A stretch of 64,000 nt of DNA. It comes from Symsagittifera roscoffensis (lineage: Eukaryota; Xenacoelomorpha; Acoela; Convolutidae). The DNA lies in contig NC_087065.1 of assembly GCF_963678635.1 (NCBI RefSeq), positions 23,827,254-23,891,253 on the forward strand, written 5' to 3'. Below the pieces are notes generated by a model. It did no database searches, had not been told where the DNA came from, and was given only the letters and a program-made list of their open reading frames with translations. Made by a program: the position numbers and the translations under genes. Shown here piece by piece: positions 1 through 11,900 of the stretch; position 1 is the stretch's first letter, and each line of letters opens with the position of its first letter.

Positions 1-475
1 TTGGGTAGTAGTGGGCTCCTCCCAGTCCATGCACACCTCTCATTTCACATAGGTTGCAATCATAGTATCCACAAAACTTTTTCATATTCAAAATTTTACA
101 TTTTGCATCCAAGTCAGAAATGAGGAGAATGGTATCGAAAACTACGGTTAATTCTACGCCATTATAAATTATTTTTTTTTAGGAACTGAAGTTTTTTATC
201 AAAATGATTGTAAATAAGGTTGAATTCAGGCTTATGCTTGCCGTAATAAAGTCAAGCTAAAACAATGTATTGCATTAGTCCACGTTGCACAGGGGGCAGA
301 TCGGCGATTGCCAACCACAGCGGCCAAACTGACATATCCTCAGATTTGTTGATGACTACTCCATCATTGTTGACAATTAAACGAATTGAGGAAACCTTAT
401 GGCTTGCATCAATCGGCTCTAATTTCAAATCAGTTTTTTTATTATATTTTAATCCAGTGTCGTACTTATATCACT
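1..475 (-). pseudogene. Decayed tnp2/Transposase_21-like transposase fragment (runs off the left edge)
   Basis: Read on the minus strand from about 475 down to 1, the translation stays protein-like across a premature TGA (near 250) and one frame change (near 160). Visible elements in order are a segment of the type V-N-N-D-G-V-V-I-N-K-S (about 348-385), then S-V-W-P-L-W-L-A-I-A-D-L-P-P (about 300-335), then a Y-Y-G-K-H-K-P-E segment, and finally a Cys cluster C-G-Y-Y-D-C-N-L-C-E (about 43-77). This order (DG..KS, W-P-x-W, LPP, LAGL.G..KP, then GYY-C-x-x-C) is that of the tnp2/Transposase_21-type proteins of CACTA-like DNA transposons and their animal relatives, as I recall the family. The stop and the frame change argue for a dead copy. 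The C-terminal part lies outside the window. The family call is inference from motif order. Confidence 0.55.
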
Positions 476-499
476 TTGAACATTTTCTATGAATAGTTT

Positions 500-1760
500 T
501 CCTAAATTGAGAAAAGTTAGTTCACTTGCAGTTTGGGGAAGAGAAATATGGTCTGCGTTACACTTCTTCGTTTCTTCATTGAGCAATTGACGAAGTTTCC
601 ATGGAGATAATGATCTGTTGCTAAATATAACCTGGTCTCTGCGAATTAGCTCAAACAGCAGCGCATGTGATCCGTTATGTCTCGATACAATGGATAATTA
701 GGAGACTGCCAGATTTTTGAAAGATACTTCTGCGACTCGCGTAAGTTTAACTCGGCCTGTTCAGAGTTCACTGTAGTCTGTTCTAAAGCTATCATCATCT
801 GAGTTATCAGAAAAACGCGTATCTTCAATTGGCTTTGTTTGCAGACTTGTTTCGGGAATTGCATCTGCATAATAGTCTAATAAATCTCCAAGAGGAGTCA
901 CTGATTGTCTGTCCTGATGTCTAGTTTTTTGGCGTACATTATTCTGGGAAAATACACCTAAGATTTTTCTTCGGTTCCAGTTAACTGCTGGTCGATGCCT
1001 CGCCGAGGTCTGACACTGATGACGGTTGAAAGATTGTGTAATTTTGCCAGTAATGCTCAGTTTGGCTACAGAGGCAGTCTTCATTGTTCTCTCCAAACGC
1101 ATGCGTGTAATAAAAGGCTTGAAGCTCTTCTACTTTTACAGGCTTTAAGGTTTTCAAACGAACGCATCTCCGCCCTCGATATCCGCTGCTGGTCTAGTAG
1201 GAAACATTTGGCTTGTATGAATGCTTGGAAAAACACCAAGCATCAACAGGTTGTTTGACATAAATTTTTGTCCAGTCAATGAATTGGCAGTTTTGCTAGC
1301 AGGCCCACTGTGTGTGAAGTTTCACCAGGTTTGATAACGTTTTCTGAGCGGTTGACCAAACGAAAGCCACCGAAATTATCGGGTTCAATTCTGAGGCCAG
1401 CTTGGAAAGCCGAGTCGTAGACTTCTTTTGTATCATAATACTGTTTTAAAAGTTATCTTGTTTTTCAGGTTTTCCTCGAGCTTCATTGAAGACGATAGGG
1501 AAACAATTACTTTTGGTTTTCGATCGCTTTCATTAATTAATGAATTTGTTAATTGCCCATCCAATTGAGAGAGTAAATCAGCATCCATTACATTAGATGA
1601 CAAACTGAATCTCAAACTCAATAATGAACCTTTCAGCCTCAGAAACCTTTCGAAAGACACTAGCCAAATCTTTCATAGAGATCCGTGGTTCCAAAGAACG
1701 TGTCCTAAACTATTACGGAACTGGGAAGCCGCACAACGTGCCGAAGGGACTTCAAATTTG
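500..1760 (-). pseudogene. Broken minus-strand coding region, probably the N-terminal part of the same transposase-like gene
   Basis: On the minus strand several long protein-like stretches follow one another with frame changes and stops between them. One is at about 1,660-1,433 (M-D-A-D-L-L-S-Q-L-D-G). A second at about 1,420-1,270 reads E-V-Y-D-S-A-F-Q-A-G-L-R and ends at a TGA. A third is a 113-codon frame at 1,102-761 with an acidic end (S-D-N-S-D-D-D). A fourth at about 760-500 includes Y-P-L-Y-R-D-I-T-D-H-M and S-P-W-K-L-R-Q-L-L-N-E-E. The last runs straight towards the transposase-like motifs below 475, so I infer one disrupted gene or element. No domain is recognised in this part. Some frame changes could instead be short introns, but I saw no convincing splice pairs. 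Confidence 0.4.
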
Positions 1761-2422
1761 GAAATGAAAAAACCAATTTGATGAATTGAAACGTTAGAAA
1801 CGATTAAAAAGTGTTTTGTTTTCCTGAATCGGCTGTCAATAATTCAAAACTACAAGATTTTTCCCGAAATGTATTTTCAAATTGATTTTTGGCATTTCGA
1901 AAATAAAATGTAAAACAGTTGTCACCAATTTCAGCTTAAATAATTAAAACAACTTACGAACGCTTATCAAGATAAAATGAACAGAAGCAAAAAAAACACT
2001 GCAGAGAAAATTACTTAGTACTTAAACCATGAAATTGTTTGCCTCATCATACTGCTCACTTTCGTTTAAATAGTTTTATGATACTTGCAGACCTCAGAAA
2101 AGTTTCAAATACAGTTCGATTTTCTTTCTTTGTTCTTAAGCTTCCTTCCTGGTACATTAGCAGCATTTCTGGCAATTTGTTACGCTAGTAGTGGAGTCAC
2201 TGGGTGCTTCTGCTTTATCACTGCTAAAAAACAACTGATTCAAATAATCAGCGCCAAAATAAGCGTTAGCAAAATCTGTGTTTTTCAAAAGCTGAGGTTA
2301 CTTCCGGGATAATAAATTACATTTCAAAGGAAAGCCACCTTTTTTCTTTTTTTTTTCGCGAAAAAAGATTGAAAAAAAAAGAAAGTTATCAAACAAAATT
2401 CCATATTTGAACTTATTGCTAC
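1761..2422. other. AT-rich spacer, nothing recognised
   Basis: No protein-like frame, RNA gene or clear repeat was seen here. It contains homopolymer runs, including a long T/A tract near 2,340-2,385. Confidence 0.4.
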
Positions 2423-2663
2423 CTTTGAAGTAATCAATTTGCTCGCTGTCAGCATCACGTCGAACACCTGACAATGCTGAATTCATCAGTGTACCAGTAA
2501 GTTTATCTTCAGAATTTTTGCTACGCAGCTGCCGCCCAAATTGCGAGGGAATTATGCCTGCTTTTTCTCGCATCATGTCAACTCCCTTGGGAAAACAAGG
2601 TTTAGAAAAAACGCAATCAACACAGCTCATCATTTTCGCGAATCGATTGAAATCCTTTTTCAT
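2423..2663 (-). CDS. Candidate exon of an unidentified minus-strand gene
   Basis: The minus strand is open from an ATG at 2,663 to a GT donor (CAAAG|GTAGCA) that would end the exon at 2,423, giving about 80 codons. The translation has a Cys-rich start (M-M-S-C-V-D-C) and a later stretch I-P-S-Q-F-G-R-Q-L-R. That stretch resembles S-P-S-Q-L-G-R-T-L-R in another minus-strand segment at 4,534-4,686. The similarity between the two suggests a repeated module in one protein or two related genes. No family is recognised and no full gene structure could be built. Confidence 0.3.
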
Positions 2664-3012
2664 TTATAAATCTTAGCTCCTCTACTCTCTCTATCTATCA
2701 AAACACAATGATAGAGTAATAAGAAATAATTAGTTTATCAAGTACGCGCTCAAAGTGGTACACTTACTTCAGGTTCAAAATCATTCATGATCAGTCTGGA
2801 CTTTTTTTTCGAAAAATTCCATAAGCTTGTTTAGCTTCCTTCTAGTATCTGCTTTTCGCAACGATGCACTACCGCAAGATGATTTCTAACTAACAATGAA
2901 AAACAAAAACATCCACCAAAATTGAAAAATAAAAAACAAACAATTAGTTTTTCTTGCAATTTCTAAACAAAATACTGAAACGATTGACCTCCAAACTTAA
3001 AAATAAATTGAC

Positions 3013-3153
3013 CTGTCCTCTTAGCTGTGGAACCATTTCTGACTGCTGCTTGTTGGCTTTCGTTATCGTCGTTTGTGAGGCTTCGAGTACTTCATTGATT
3101 TTGGCCTCATCCTCCAGGTGACCCGCAGCCATAGCTTTATGGAACTCACAGCA
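3013..3153 (-). CDS. 47-codon phase-0 exon, unidentified gene (intact copy)
   Basis: Between an AG acceptor (TTGTGTAG|TGCTGT) and a GT donor (GGACAG|GTCAAT) there are exactly 47 codons with no stop, phase 0 at both ends. The peptide begins C-C-E-F-H-K-A and continues with a charged, probably helical stretch (H-L-E-D-E-A-K-I-N-E-V-L-E-A-S). The same exon occurs again at 7,029-7,169, where it carries a stop. The conserved splice borders support a real exon, but the protein is not recognised. Confidence 0.45.
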
Positions 3154-3329
3154 CTACACAAATAATTTAAGCTATTGGAAAAAAAACTTCAAAAACTCGA
3201 ACAAGATGTTTAACAACAGAAACTTAAGTAAACGTTTAAAAACAAAGGTCCTGTCTGCGTTTTTTACATCAACTTTGACGTGATCTTTCTTCATCTTTGA
3301 CACTTGGTCCATTTCCTCCTCGTCCCCCT

Positions 3330-4190
3330 CTCCGCTTCTTTTATATCATAATGCTGAGTCGATGAGTATGATATAAAAGAAATAAAATTGAGCTCTTCGA
3401 GATGCCCATATTGGCTTTTATGTGTCGTCAAAAATGGAAAATCACGTCCTTCCAAAATGTGTAGCACATATCCAAGGGAAAGAACAATCTTTTTACAAAT
3501 TGACATATTATATAAACCAATTTTTGCTGATAGTGTTATAAAGTAGTGTTTGTACAAATAAGAGCAACATTAGGCGCGTCTGAAAAGTTTCAACGTGTAG
3601 CGAACCCCATACTTCCCTTATCGCGATTTAAAAAATCTGAAAAACACTGATTTTGTGACGACAAGTTCAGTAGGTTAAAAATCGACCAGCGCAATTTTGC
3701 CCATGGTTCCAACGGTACCCCATGAGGTTTACATTATCAAAGAATTTGAGCTCGTTGAGATGCTCAAATGACTGTCATGTGCTGTCAAAAATGGAAGAGC
3801 TCGTTCTTCGAAAACGTGTAGCATCTATCCATGGGGAAAATAGTCTTCTTAAAAAGTGACCTATTATATAAACCAAGTTCTTCTGAGAGTGTTATAAACT
3901 AGTGTATGTACAATAAAGAGCAATTCTGGGCGAGTCTGACAAGTTTCAACGTTTTGAGAACCCCATACGTTCCATTTTTACGACTAAAGAAATCTAAAAA
4001 CTACCGATTTTATGTCGACAAGTTAATTAAGTTGAAAAGAGCCCAGCGAGTTTTTGCTCCGGACTCCCAAATTTGTCCTTCGAAAATGTGTAGCATCTAT
4101 CCAAGAGAAAAAACAATCTTTTTACAAATTGACATTTTTTTCAAACTAACTATCTCGATTATCAGTTGCCTAAGATAATTCGGATTTAAT
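3330..4190. repeat. Satellite monomers, short proximal block (about 2-3 units)
   Basis: The diagnostic monomer string TTCGAAAATGTGTAGCATC and its variants recur near 3,455, 3,812 and 4,085. They are accompanied by a shared cassette: a TATATAAACC-like run, a CAATAAAGAGC motif, a GGCGAGTCTGACAAG-like motif, CCCCATACTTTCC-like and GACGACAAGTT-like runs. These are the same monomers as in the large array further right. Confidence 0.8.
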
Positions 4191-4533
4191 GGAAATGATT
4201 CGATTATATAAAAAGCTAGCATTGACTTGAAGACTGATGGTCATCTGATTCTTGATCATCTAATTCTTGAATGAGGGGAATTCGAGTATCTTTTGAGCTG
4301 TCGAGCTTCCCCGTTTTCATTTGTCTACATGACTCATCGGCTGATTCACGCGCAGCTCGGAGTTCAATTTTTGGAGTAAGCGAGTATTTCAAGCAACACA
4401 AGCTGAAACGTTCAGGAAACTTTATCTCTTCAAATTTTTAAAACTGCTGAGAAAAACTTTCCGATAATAAAAAGTTAAGCTCGCAAAAAAATCGGTGAAC
4501 TCAGAAAAATTTCACCAAGTGCTGAAAACTCAC

Positions 4534-4760
4534 TTTTGAAAGCTTCGGTTTCCAATGCAGGAGTCCCATGTTTTTTTTTGAAGACGCATGAGCGTCAATA
4601 ACAGTGTTCACCAAACCATCCTTAATAACTAGTGGTCTCAAAGTTCGACCTAGCTGCGAGGGAGACTTCTCAGTTTTCCACGTCATTGTGTCTTGGTCCC
4701 TAACAACAACAGATTCTTGAGCTTTGTTTTCCGGAAGGCTTGGAAAGTCGTCGATGCGTT
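4534..4760 (-). CDS. Candidate exon, unidentified minus-strand gene
   Basis: The minus strand is open from about 4,760 to a strong GT donor (CAAAA|GTGAGT) that would end the exon at 4,534. Upstream codons read D-D-F-P-S-L-P-E-N-K and then V-V-V-R-D-Q-D-T-M-T-W-K. The later part contains S-P-S-Q-L-G-R-T-L-R, similar to the segment at 2,423-2,663. A possible acceptor (TTTTGCAG) lies near 4,812, but the frame from there differs, so the 5' border is unresolved. No family is assigned. Confidence 0.3.
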
Positions 4761-4799
4761 AGAATCCCGCGCCTTTTGAATGGTGCTCATTTCTGTCAG

Positions 4800-6170
4800 A
4801 TACACCATCTGCAAAAGAAAGCAATTAACAGATCAAACGTGCTTTGTTGGTGACTATAAAATTGAAAAATCAGTAGCTGAATTAAAAAAATTGTCAATGC
4901 TAAAGTCAAAACTTTCAAAAAAATTAACTTGATCTCTTGCTTGAACTCTTTCTTAGCACGTCTACTAGTTCGGTCGAAAGCTGACGAAATTAGGCTTTTT
5001 TTTTAGTTTTTCTCACCCTTTTTTCATGCTCCTTGAGAAATTTTTAATATTGATCAGAGTCACATCCGGAACATTTAACGGCGCATGCAGTGTTTCAATT
5101 TTTGTTGAAAGTGCTCAGAAATATTCTGAATGAATTCTGAGTGGCGTCTACCTAGAATTTTCAACTGGCTTTTTGACCCAAGAAGCTCAGAGTGGGCATA
5201 TCGGTTCTATCCTCTAAATGTTGAAGAGCGTGAATTTCCCGATTGCTTTTGGGGCAGTAATGCGCTTTCTGGGACGTGATGAATGGGGTCGTGACCTTTA
5301 CGTAATCTACGCAAAGTGTCCAAACAATGTTTTTTTATCAAATTTTTTGGACCTGATCCAAGAAAAGTGCACACAACCGCGTTATATTTGCAAAACGTGG
5401 ATTGCAACTGGCCTTCGTAGCGAATTTGTGCTCAAATTTCGTATCTGCAGGCCATGCTTTAGAGTTATGATCTACAGCGAAGCAAGTTTTCCCGAATAAT
5501 AAATTGTCAGGAATGTTATCATAAGTTTTAATTTTGTTACCCGCCTGTAAGTTTTCAAATTCCGATTCGCTCGTTACATGTTTATGTTTTTTTTGGACTC
5601 TTGCTTGAACTCAAAACTTCCAGAGAAGTGTTTTGATGAGACATCTAAAGCCGAAATTACAGAGAAAACACGTCTAGTTTTAATACTAGCTTTACAGACG
5701 CTGCTTTACAATCATCTTTAGAGATAAAGAAAAAATCTTTTCACAAGAAATCTTGATTTTTTTGCACTCTCGAGAGAATTTTGATGGGAAATTGTTTTGA
5801 TTGCATCTATGTCAGAGACTAACTAGATTATATCACACTTCTCCTGGTGATTAAAAAATTACTTCTTTGACGAAATATACCCAGACGCTTCCCTGATCTT
5901 CTTTTCGAGAACAAACGACAATTAAGCAATTAATTGTCACATGATTTCTAACAAATGTTTGAAACTTTTGACATATCATCACTACGATGGCCTGCAATAG
6001 TTAAATCTTCACATCAGATAATTTGAAGACCCAATTATCAAGGTGTTCAATATAAATTTAAATCAAATCAAGACTATGAAAAGCTTTGTCGCGGACATTT
6101 ATCAACGCAAAAATGAAAGTAATTCTCAACTGACTCTCATAAAATAAAAGAAGTTAACACCAAATAGCTC
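4800..6170. other. Spacer with weak coding-like frames
   Basis: Overlapping open frames on both strands at about 5,207-5,500 were seen, without motifs or splice signals I could pair. The rest is AT-rich and I see nothing in it. Confidence 0.3.
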
Positions 6171-6172
6171 TA

Positions 6173-6840
6173 ATTCATTGATTGAGAATTTCAAGTGTAA
6201 TTGCAGCTCTAGCTTTGGCCGCCTCTTTCTCTTTACGGGCTTGATTTTTCACCGGGTCATACTTCCCCTTTGCCAACTTTCGGTCTCGCGCGTTCAGCGC
6301 AGTTTTATTCGCGGCAGTCCGCGCATCTATCAATGCTTGAGGGTTTTTAGTCCTTGGATACTTGCGTTAGAATTGTATTTGAACAGAAGTAGATATATAA
6401 GTTTGGCGCGGACCCTTTTAGGCGCGGACACTTTTACGTCTTTGGGCAATTGAGAGAGATCAACCTGATAAAAGTTTTTTCTTAGGTAATTTTCAATCAA
6501 AATCAGAAAACTTACTGAAAAGCTTTTTGTTTTGTCCAGGTCGGTCGGTTTCCAAGTTTGATAGTGGATAGCAGCATGTCATCAGACAACCCATCATGCC
6601 CAAAAATGGCAGTTCACAGGTGACCTGCAAGAAGCGAAACCTTGGATTCGAAAATCACGGTGTGAAGTGATTCGTCGTTCATCCCAATTTAATCCGGTGG
6701 ATCGTCCTCAATGACGCTTTTTATAGCTTTCTCATCTGGAGCCGATGATTTTTGCTGAGCTGAGCTGACAGCAGAGACCATTGGCATTTGTGACTTCTCA
6801 GTAGCACATTCTGGGTCACAACTCCTTATGCAAGCACTCA
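6173..6840 (-). pseudogene. Cluster of minus-strand coding-like segments, unidentified
   Basis: Four protein-like pieces lie in order on the minus strand. About 6,840-6,690 gives an acidic stretch ending E-D-D-P-P-D and a stop. About 6,640-6,514 gives G-H-D-G-L-S-D-D-M-L-L-S-T-I-K and ends at a GTAAGT donor. About 6,465-6,400 follows a possible acceptor (TTTATCAG) and reads V-D-L-S-Q-L-P-K-D-V-K. About 6,350-6,173 is Ala/Lys/Arg-rich (A-L-I-D-A-R-T-A-A-N-K) and ends in a stop. The gap between donor and acceptor is only about 50 bp, so short introns are possible, but the phases I tested did not connect cleanly. The segment is either a gene with unresolved splicing or a decayed one. The family is unknown. 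Confidence 0.3.
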
Positions 6841-6962
6841 CCTACAATAAGTTTAAAAAAATCTTGAACGACCGTGGGAAAAACGTGCGGTGTTTCTCGG
6901 TGGTTCATTTTCAAAGTTTGAAAAACTTATTCGGCGTTCATCGTAGGCATGAAAATTTCAGC

Positions 6963-8200
6963 AATTTTCTTGCAATTTCTAACAAAAATACTGAAACGAT
7001 TGACCTCCAAACTTAAAAATAAATTGACCTGTCCTCTTAGCTGTCGAACCATTTCTGACTGCTGCTTGTTGGCTTTCGTTATCGTCGTTTATGAGGCTTC
7101 GAGTACTTCATTGATTTTGGCCTCATCCTCCAGGTGACTCGCAGCCAAAGCTTTGTGGAACTCACAGCACTACACAAATAATTTAAGCTATTGGAAAAAT
7201 AACTTCAAAAACTCGAACAAGATGTTTAACAACAGAAACTTAAGTAAACGTTTTAAAAAAACAAAGGTCCTGTCTGCGTTTTTTACATCAACTTTGACGT
7301 GATCTTTCTTCATCTTTGACACTTGGTCCATTTCCTCCTCGTCCCCCTCTCCGCTTCTTTTATATAATAATGCTGAGTCGTTATGCTATAAAAGAAATAA
7401 AATTGAGCTCTTCGAGATGCCCATTTTGGCTTTTATGTGTCGTCATAAATGGAAAAACACGTCCTTCCAAAATGTGTAGCATCTATCTAAGGGAAAGAAC
7501 AATCTTTTTACAAATTGACATATCTTAAAAACCAACTTCTTCTGAGAGTTTTATGAAGTAGTGTTTGTACAATAAAGAGCAACATTAGGCGCTATGAAAA
7601 GTTTCAACGTGTAGCGAACCCCATACTTTCCCTTATCGCGATTAAAAAAATCTGAAAACCACTGATTTTGTGACGACAAGTTAAATAGGTTAAAAATCGA
7701 ACAGCGCAATTTTGCCCATGGTTCCAAGAGCTCGTTGAGATGCTCACAATGACTGTTATGTGCTGTCAAAAATGGAAAAACTCGTTCTTCGAAAACGTGT
7801 AGCATCTATCCATGGGGAAAATAGTCTTCTTACAAAGTGACCTATTATATAAATTAAGTTCTTCTGAGAGTGTTATAAACTAGTGTATGTACAATAAAGA
7901 GCAATTCTGGGCGAGTCTGACAAGTTTCAACGTTTTGAGAACCCCATACGTTCCATTTTCACTACTAAAGAAATCTAAAAACTACCGATTACATGAAAAG
8001 TTTCAACGTGTATGTCAGAACCCCATTCTAACATAACCCCATGAGTTTTTAATTTTCAAATGTCGACAAGTTAATTAAGTTAAAAAGAGCCCAGCAAGTT
8101 TTTGATCCCGACTCCAACGTTAACTTGTTAGGTTTACATAATCAAATAAAATTGAGCTCTTCGAGCGCCCACATTAGCTTTCATGTGCCGTCAAAACTGG
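6963..8200. repeat. Duplicated block, copy 2
   Basis: This repeats 2,944-4,190. The left part carries the exon copy at 7,029-7,169 and the right part runs into the large satellite array. It marks the junction between the unidentified gene fragments and the satellite. Confidence 0.7.
7029..7169 (-). pseudogene. Second copy of the 47-codon exon, with a nonsense codon
   Basis: Both splice borders and the 141-bp length are the same as at 3,013-3,153. The codon after E-A-S is TAA instead of CAA, and a few other substitutions are present. This copy cannot encode the same peptide, so it is the decayed partner of the duplication. Confidence 0.55.
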
Positions 8201-8936
8201 AAAACTTGTCCTTCGAAAATGTGTAGCATCTATTCAAGAGAAAAAACAATCTTTTTACAATTTGACCTATTATTTAAACCAAATTTTTCTGATAGTGTTA
8301 TAAACTTGTGTAGGTTCAATAAAAAGAAATTCTAGGCGCGTCTGAAAAGTTTCAACACGTACCGAACCCAATACGTTCCCTTATCGCGACTTAAAAAAAA
8401 TCTAAAAACACTGATTTTGTGACGACAATTTCAATAGGTTAAAAATGGACTAGCGCAATTCTGCCCACGATTCTAACATAACCCCATGAGTTTTTAATTA
8501 TCAAAGAATTTTGAGCTCTTTGAGAAGCTCATATTGGCTGTCATGTGTTGTCTAAAATAGAAGAACTCGTTCTTCGAAAATGTGTAGCATCGATCCAAGG
8601 GAAAAACAACAATCTTTTTAGAAAGTGACCTATTAGATAAACCAAAGTCTTTTGGGAGTGTTTTTAACTAGTGTATGTACGGTAACCAGCAATTCTAGGC
8701 GCATCTGACAAGTTTCAATTTATAGAGATCCCCATACTTTCCATTATCACGACTAAAAAAATCTGAAAAATAACGATTTTTGTCGACAAGTTCATTAAGT
8801 TAAAAACCCTCCAGCAAAATTTTTTTCTAACGGTTCCAACGCTTCTGTAGTATGTAAACTTAAACCAATAAAACTGAGTTTTTTTTAGACGCCCACATTA
8901 GCTGTCTTGTGTTGTCATAAATGGAAAATTTTTTTG

Positions 8937-11900
8937 AAAATGTGTTGGATCGCGATTTGAAAAATCTGAAAAACACTGATTTTGTGAAGACAAGTTCAAT
9001 AGGTTAAAAATCGACCAGCGTAGTTTTGCCCATGGTTCCAAGAGCTCGTTGAGATGCTCACAATGACTGTCAAGTGCTGTCAAAAATGGAAAAACTCGTC
9101 CTTCGAAAATGTGTAGCATCTATTCAAGGGAAGAAAACAACCTTTTTACAAATTGACATTTTATATAAATCAAATGCTTCTAAGAGTGTTATAAAGTAGT
9201 GTTTGTACAATAAAGAGCAATTTTAGGCTATTCTGAAAAATTTCAACGCGTAGAGAACCCCATACTTTCCCTTATCGCGATTTAAAAAATCTGAAAAACA
9301 CTGATTTTGTGACGACAAGTTCAATAGGTTAAAAATCGACCAGCGCAATTTTGCCCATGGTTCCAAGAGCTCGTTGAGATGCTCACAATGACTGTCATGT
9401 GCTGTCAAAATTAGAAGAACTCGTTCTTCGAAAACGTGTAGCATCTATCCATGGGGAAAATAGTCTTCTTACAAAGTGACCTATTGTATAAATTAAGTTC
9501 TTCTGAGAGTGTTATAAACTAGTGTATGTACAATAAAGAGCAATTCTGGGCGAGTCTGACAAGTTTCAACGTTTTGAGAACCCCATACGTTCCGTTTTCA
9601 CGACTAAAGAAATCAAGAAATCTGAAAACTACCGATTTTATGTCGACAAGTTAAAAAGAGCCCAGCAAGTTTTTGCTCCCCACTCCAACGTTACCTTGGT
9701 AGGTTTACATAATCAAATAAAATTGAGCTCTTCGAGCGCCCACATTAGCTTTCATGTGCCGTCAAAACTGAAAAAACTTGTCCTTCGAAAATGTGTAGCA
9801 TCTATCCAAGAGAAAAAACAATCTTTTACAAATTGACCTATTATATAAACCAAATTTTTCTGAGACTGTTATAAACTTGTGTATGTTTATAACTCTGAAA
9901 AAATCTGAAAAACACTGATTTTTTGACGACAAGTTCAGTAGGTTAAAAATGGACCTGCGCAATTCCGCCCTTGGTTCCAACGGCACTCCTTGAGGTATAC
10001 ATTATCAAAGAATTTTGAGCACTTTGAGATGTTCACAATTACTGTCATATGTCGCCGAAAATGGAAAAAACTTTTCCTTCGAAAATGCGTAGCATCTATC
10101 CAAGGGAAAAAACAATCTTCTTACAAATTGGCTCATTATATAAACCAAATTTTTCTAAGAGTGTTATAAACTAGTGTAGGTTCAATAAAAAGCAATTCTA
10201 GGCGCGTCTGAAAAGTTTCAACACGTAGCGAATCCCGTACGTTCCCTTATCGCGACTTGAAAAAATCTAAAAACACTGATTTTGTGACGACAATTTCAAT
10301 AGGTTAAAATGGACCAGCGCAATTTTGCCCATGATTGTAACATTACCCCATGAGGTTTTAATTATCAAAGAATTTTGAGCTCTTTGAGAAGCTCATATTG
10401 GCTGTCATGTGTTGTCTAAAATAGAAGAACTCGTTCTTCGAAAATGTGTAGCATCGATCCAAGGGAAAAACAACAATCTTTTTAGAAAGTGACCTATTAG
10501 ATGAACCAAGGTCTTTTGGGAGTGTTCTTAACTAGTGTATGTAAGGTAACCAGCAATTCTAGGCGCGTCTGACAAGTTTCAAGGTGTAGAGATCCCCATA
10601 CTTTCCATTATCACGGCTTTAAAAATCTGAAAAATAACGATTTTTTGTCGACAAGTTCATTAAGTTAAAAACCCTCCAGTTAATTTTTTTTTAAAGGTTT
10701 TAACGCTACTGTAGTATGTTAACTTAAACCAATAATACTGAGTTTTTTTAGACGCCCACATTAGCTGTCATGTGTTGTCATAAATGGAAAATTTTTTTCT
10801 GAAAATGTGTAGGATCTTTTTTTTAAAACTGAACTATTAGATAAACCAAAGTCATCTTCTGAGAGTGTTTAACTTTTGTATGTACAATAAAGAGCATTTT
10901 CAGGCGAGTTTGACAAATTTCAATGTGTAGAGAACCTCATAAGTTCCATTATCACGTCTAAAAAATCTGAAAACTACCAATTTTATGTCGACAAGTTCAT
11001 TTAGTTAAAAACCCCAGCAAAATTTTTCCCGGCTTCAACGTTATTTTGGTAGATTTTTATAATCAAATAAAACTAAGCTTTTCGAGACGCCCACAATGGT
11101 TTTCATCTGTCGTCAAAAATGGAAAACCTCGTCCTTCGAAAATGTGTAGCATCGGTCCAAGGGAAAAACAACAATCTTTTTAGAAAGTGACCTTTTAGAT
11201 AAACCAAAGTCTTTTGAGAGTGTCTTTTTTATTGTCTGTACGGTAACCAGCAATTCTAGGCGCGTCTGACAAGTTTCAAGGTGTAGAGATCCCCATACTT
11301 TCCATTATCACGACTTTAAAAATCTCAAAAATAACGATTTTTTGTCGACAAGTTCATTAAGTTAAAAACCCTCCAGTTAAATTTTTTTCTAACGTTTCTA
11401 ACGCTACTGTAGTATGTTAACTTAAACCAATAATACTGAGTTTTTTTAGATGCCCACATTAGCTGTCATGTGTTGTCATAAATGGAAAATTTTTTTCTGA
11501 AAATGTGTAGGATTTTTTTTTTAAAACTGAACTATTAGATAACCCAAAGTCGTCTTCTGAGAGTGTGTTTAACTTTTGTATGTACAATAAAGAGCATTTC
11601 TAGGCGAGTTTGACAAATTTCATTGTGTAGAGAACCTCATAAGTTCCATTATCACGTCTAAAAAATCTGAAAACTACCAATTTTATGTCGACAAGTTCAT
11701 TAAGTTAAAAACCCCAGCAAAATTTTGTCCCGGCTTCAACGTTGTTTTGGTAGATTTTTATAATCAAATAAAACTAAGCTTTTCGAGACGCCCACAATGG
11801 TTTTCATCTGTCGTCAAAAATGGAAAACCTCGTCCTTCGAAAATGTGTAGCATCGGTCCAAGGGAAAAACAACAATCTTTTTAGAAAGTGACCTTTTAGA

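Larger units (their letters stand above)
2944..4190. repeat. Duplicated block, copy 1 (exon flank plus satellite monomers)
   Basis: This block, made of the 47-codon exon region followed by about three satellite monomers, matches 6,963-8,200 almost base for base over long stretches at an offset of about 4.0 kb. The copies differ by small indels and by a nonsense change in the second copy's exon. The duplication therefore joined single-copy DNA with satellite DNA. Confidence 0.7.

Noticed and set aside
5207..5499. Overlapping open frames on both strands
   Set aside because: Neither has recognisable motifs or paired splice sites. I could not decide between a decayed exon and chance.
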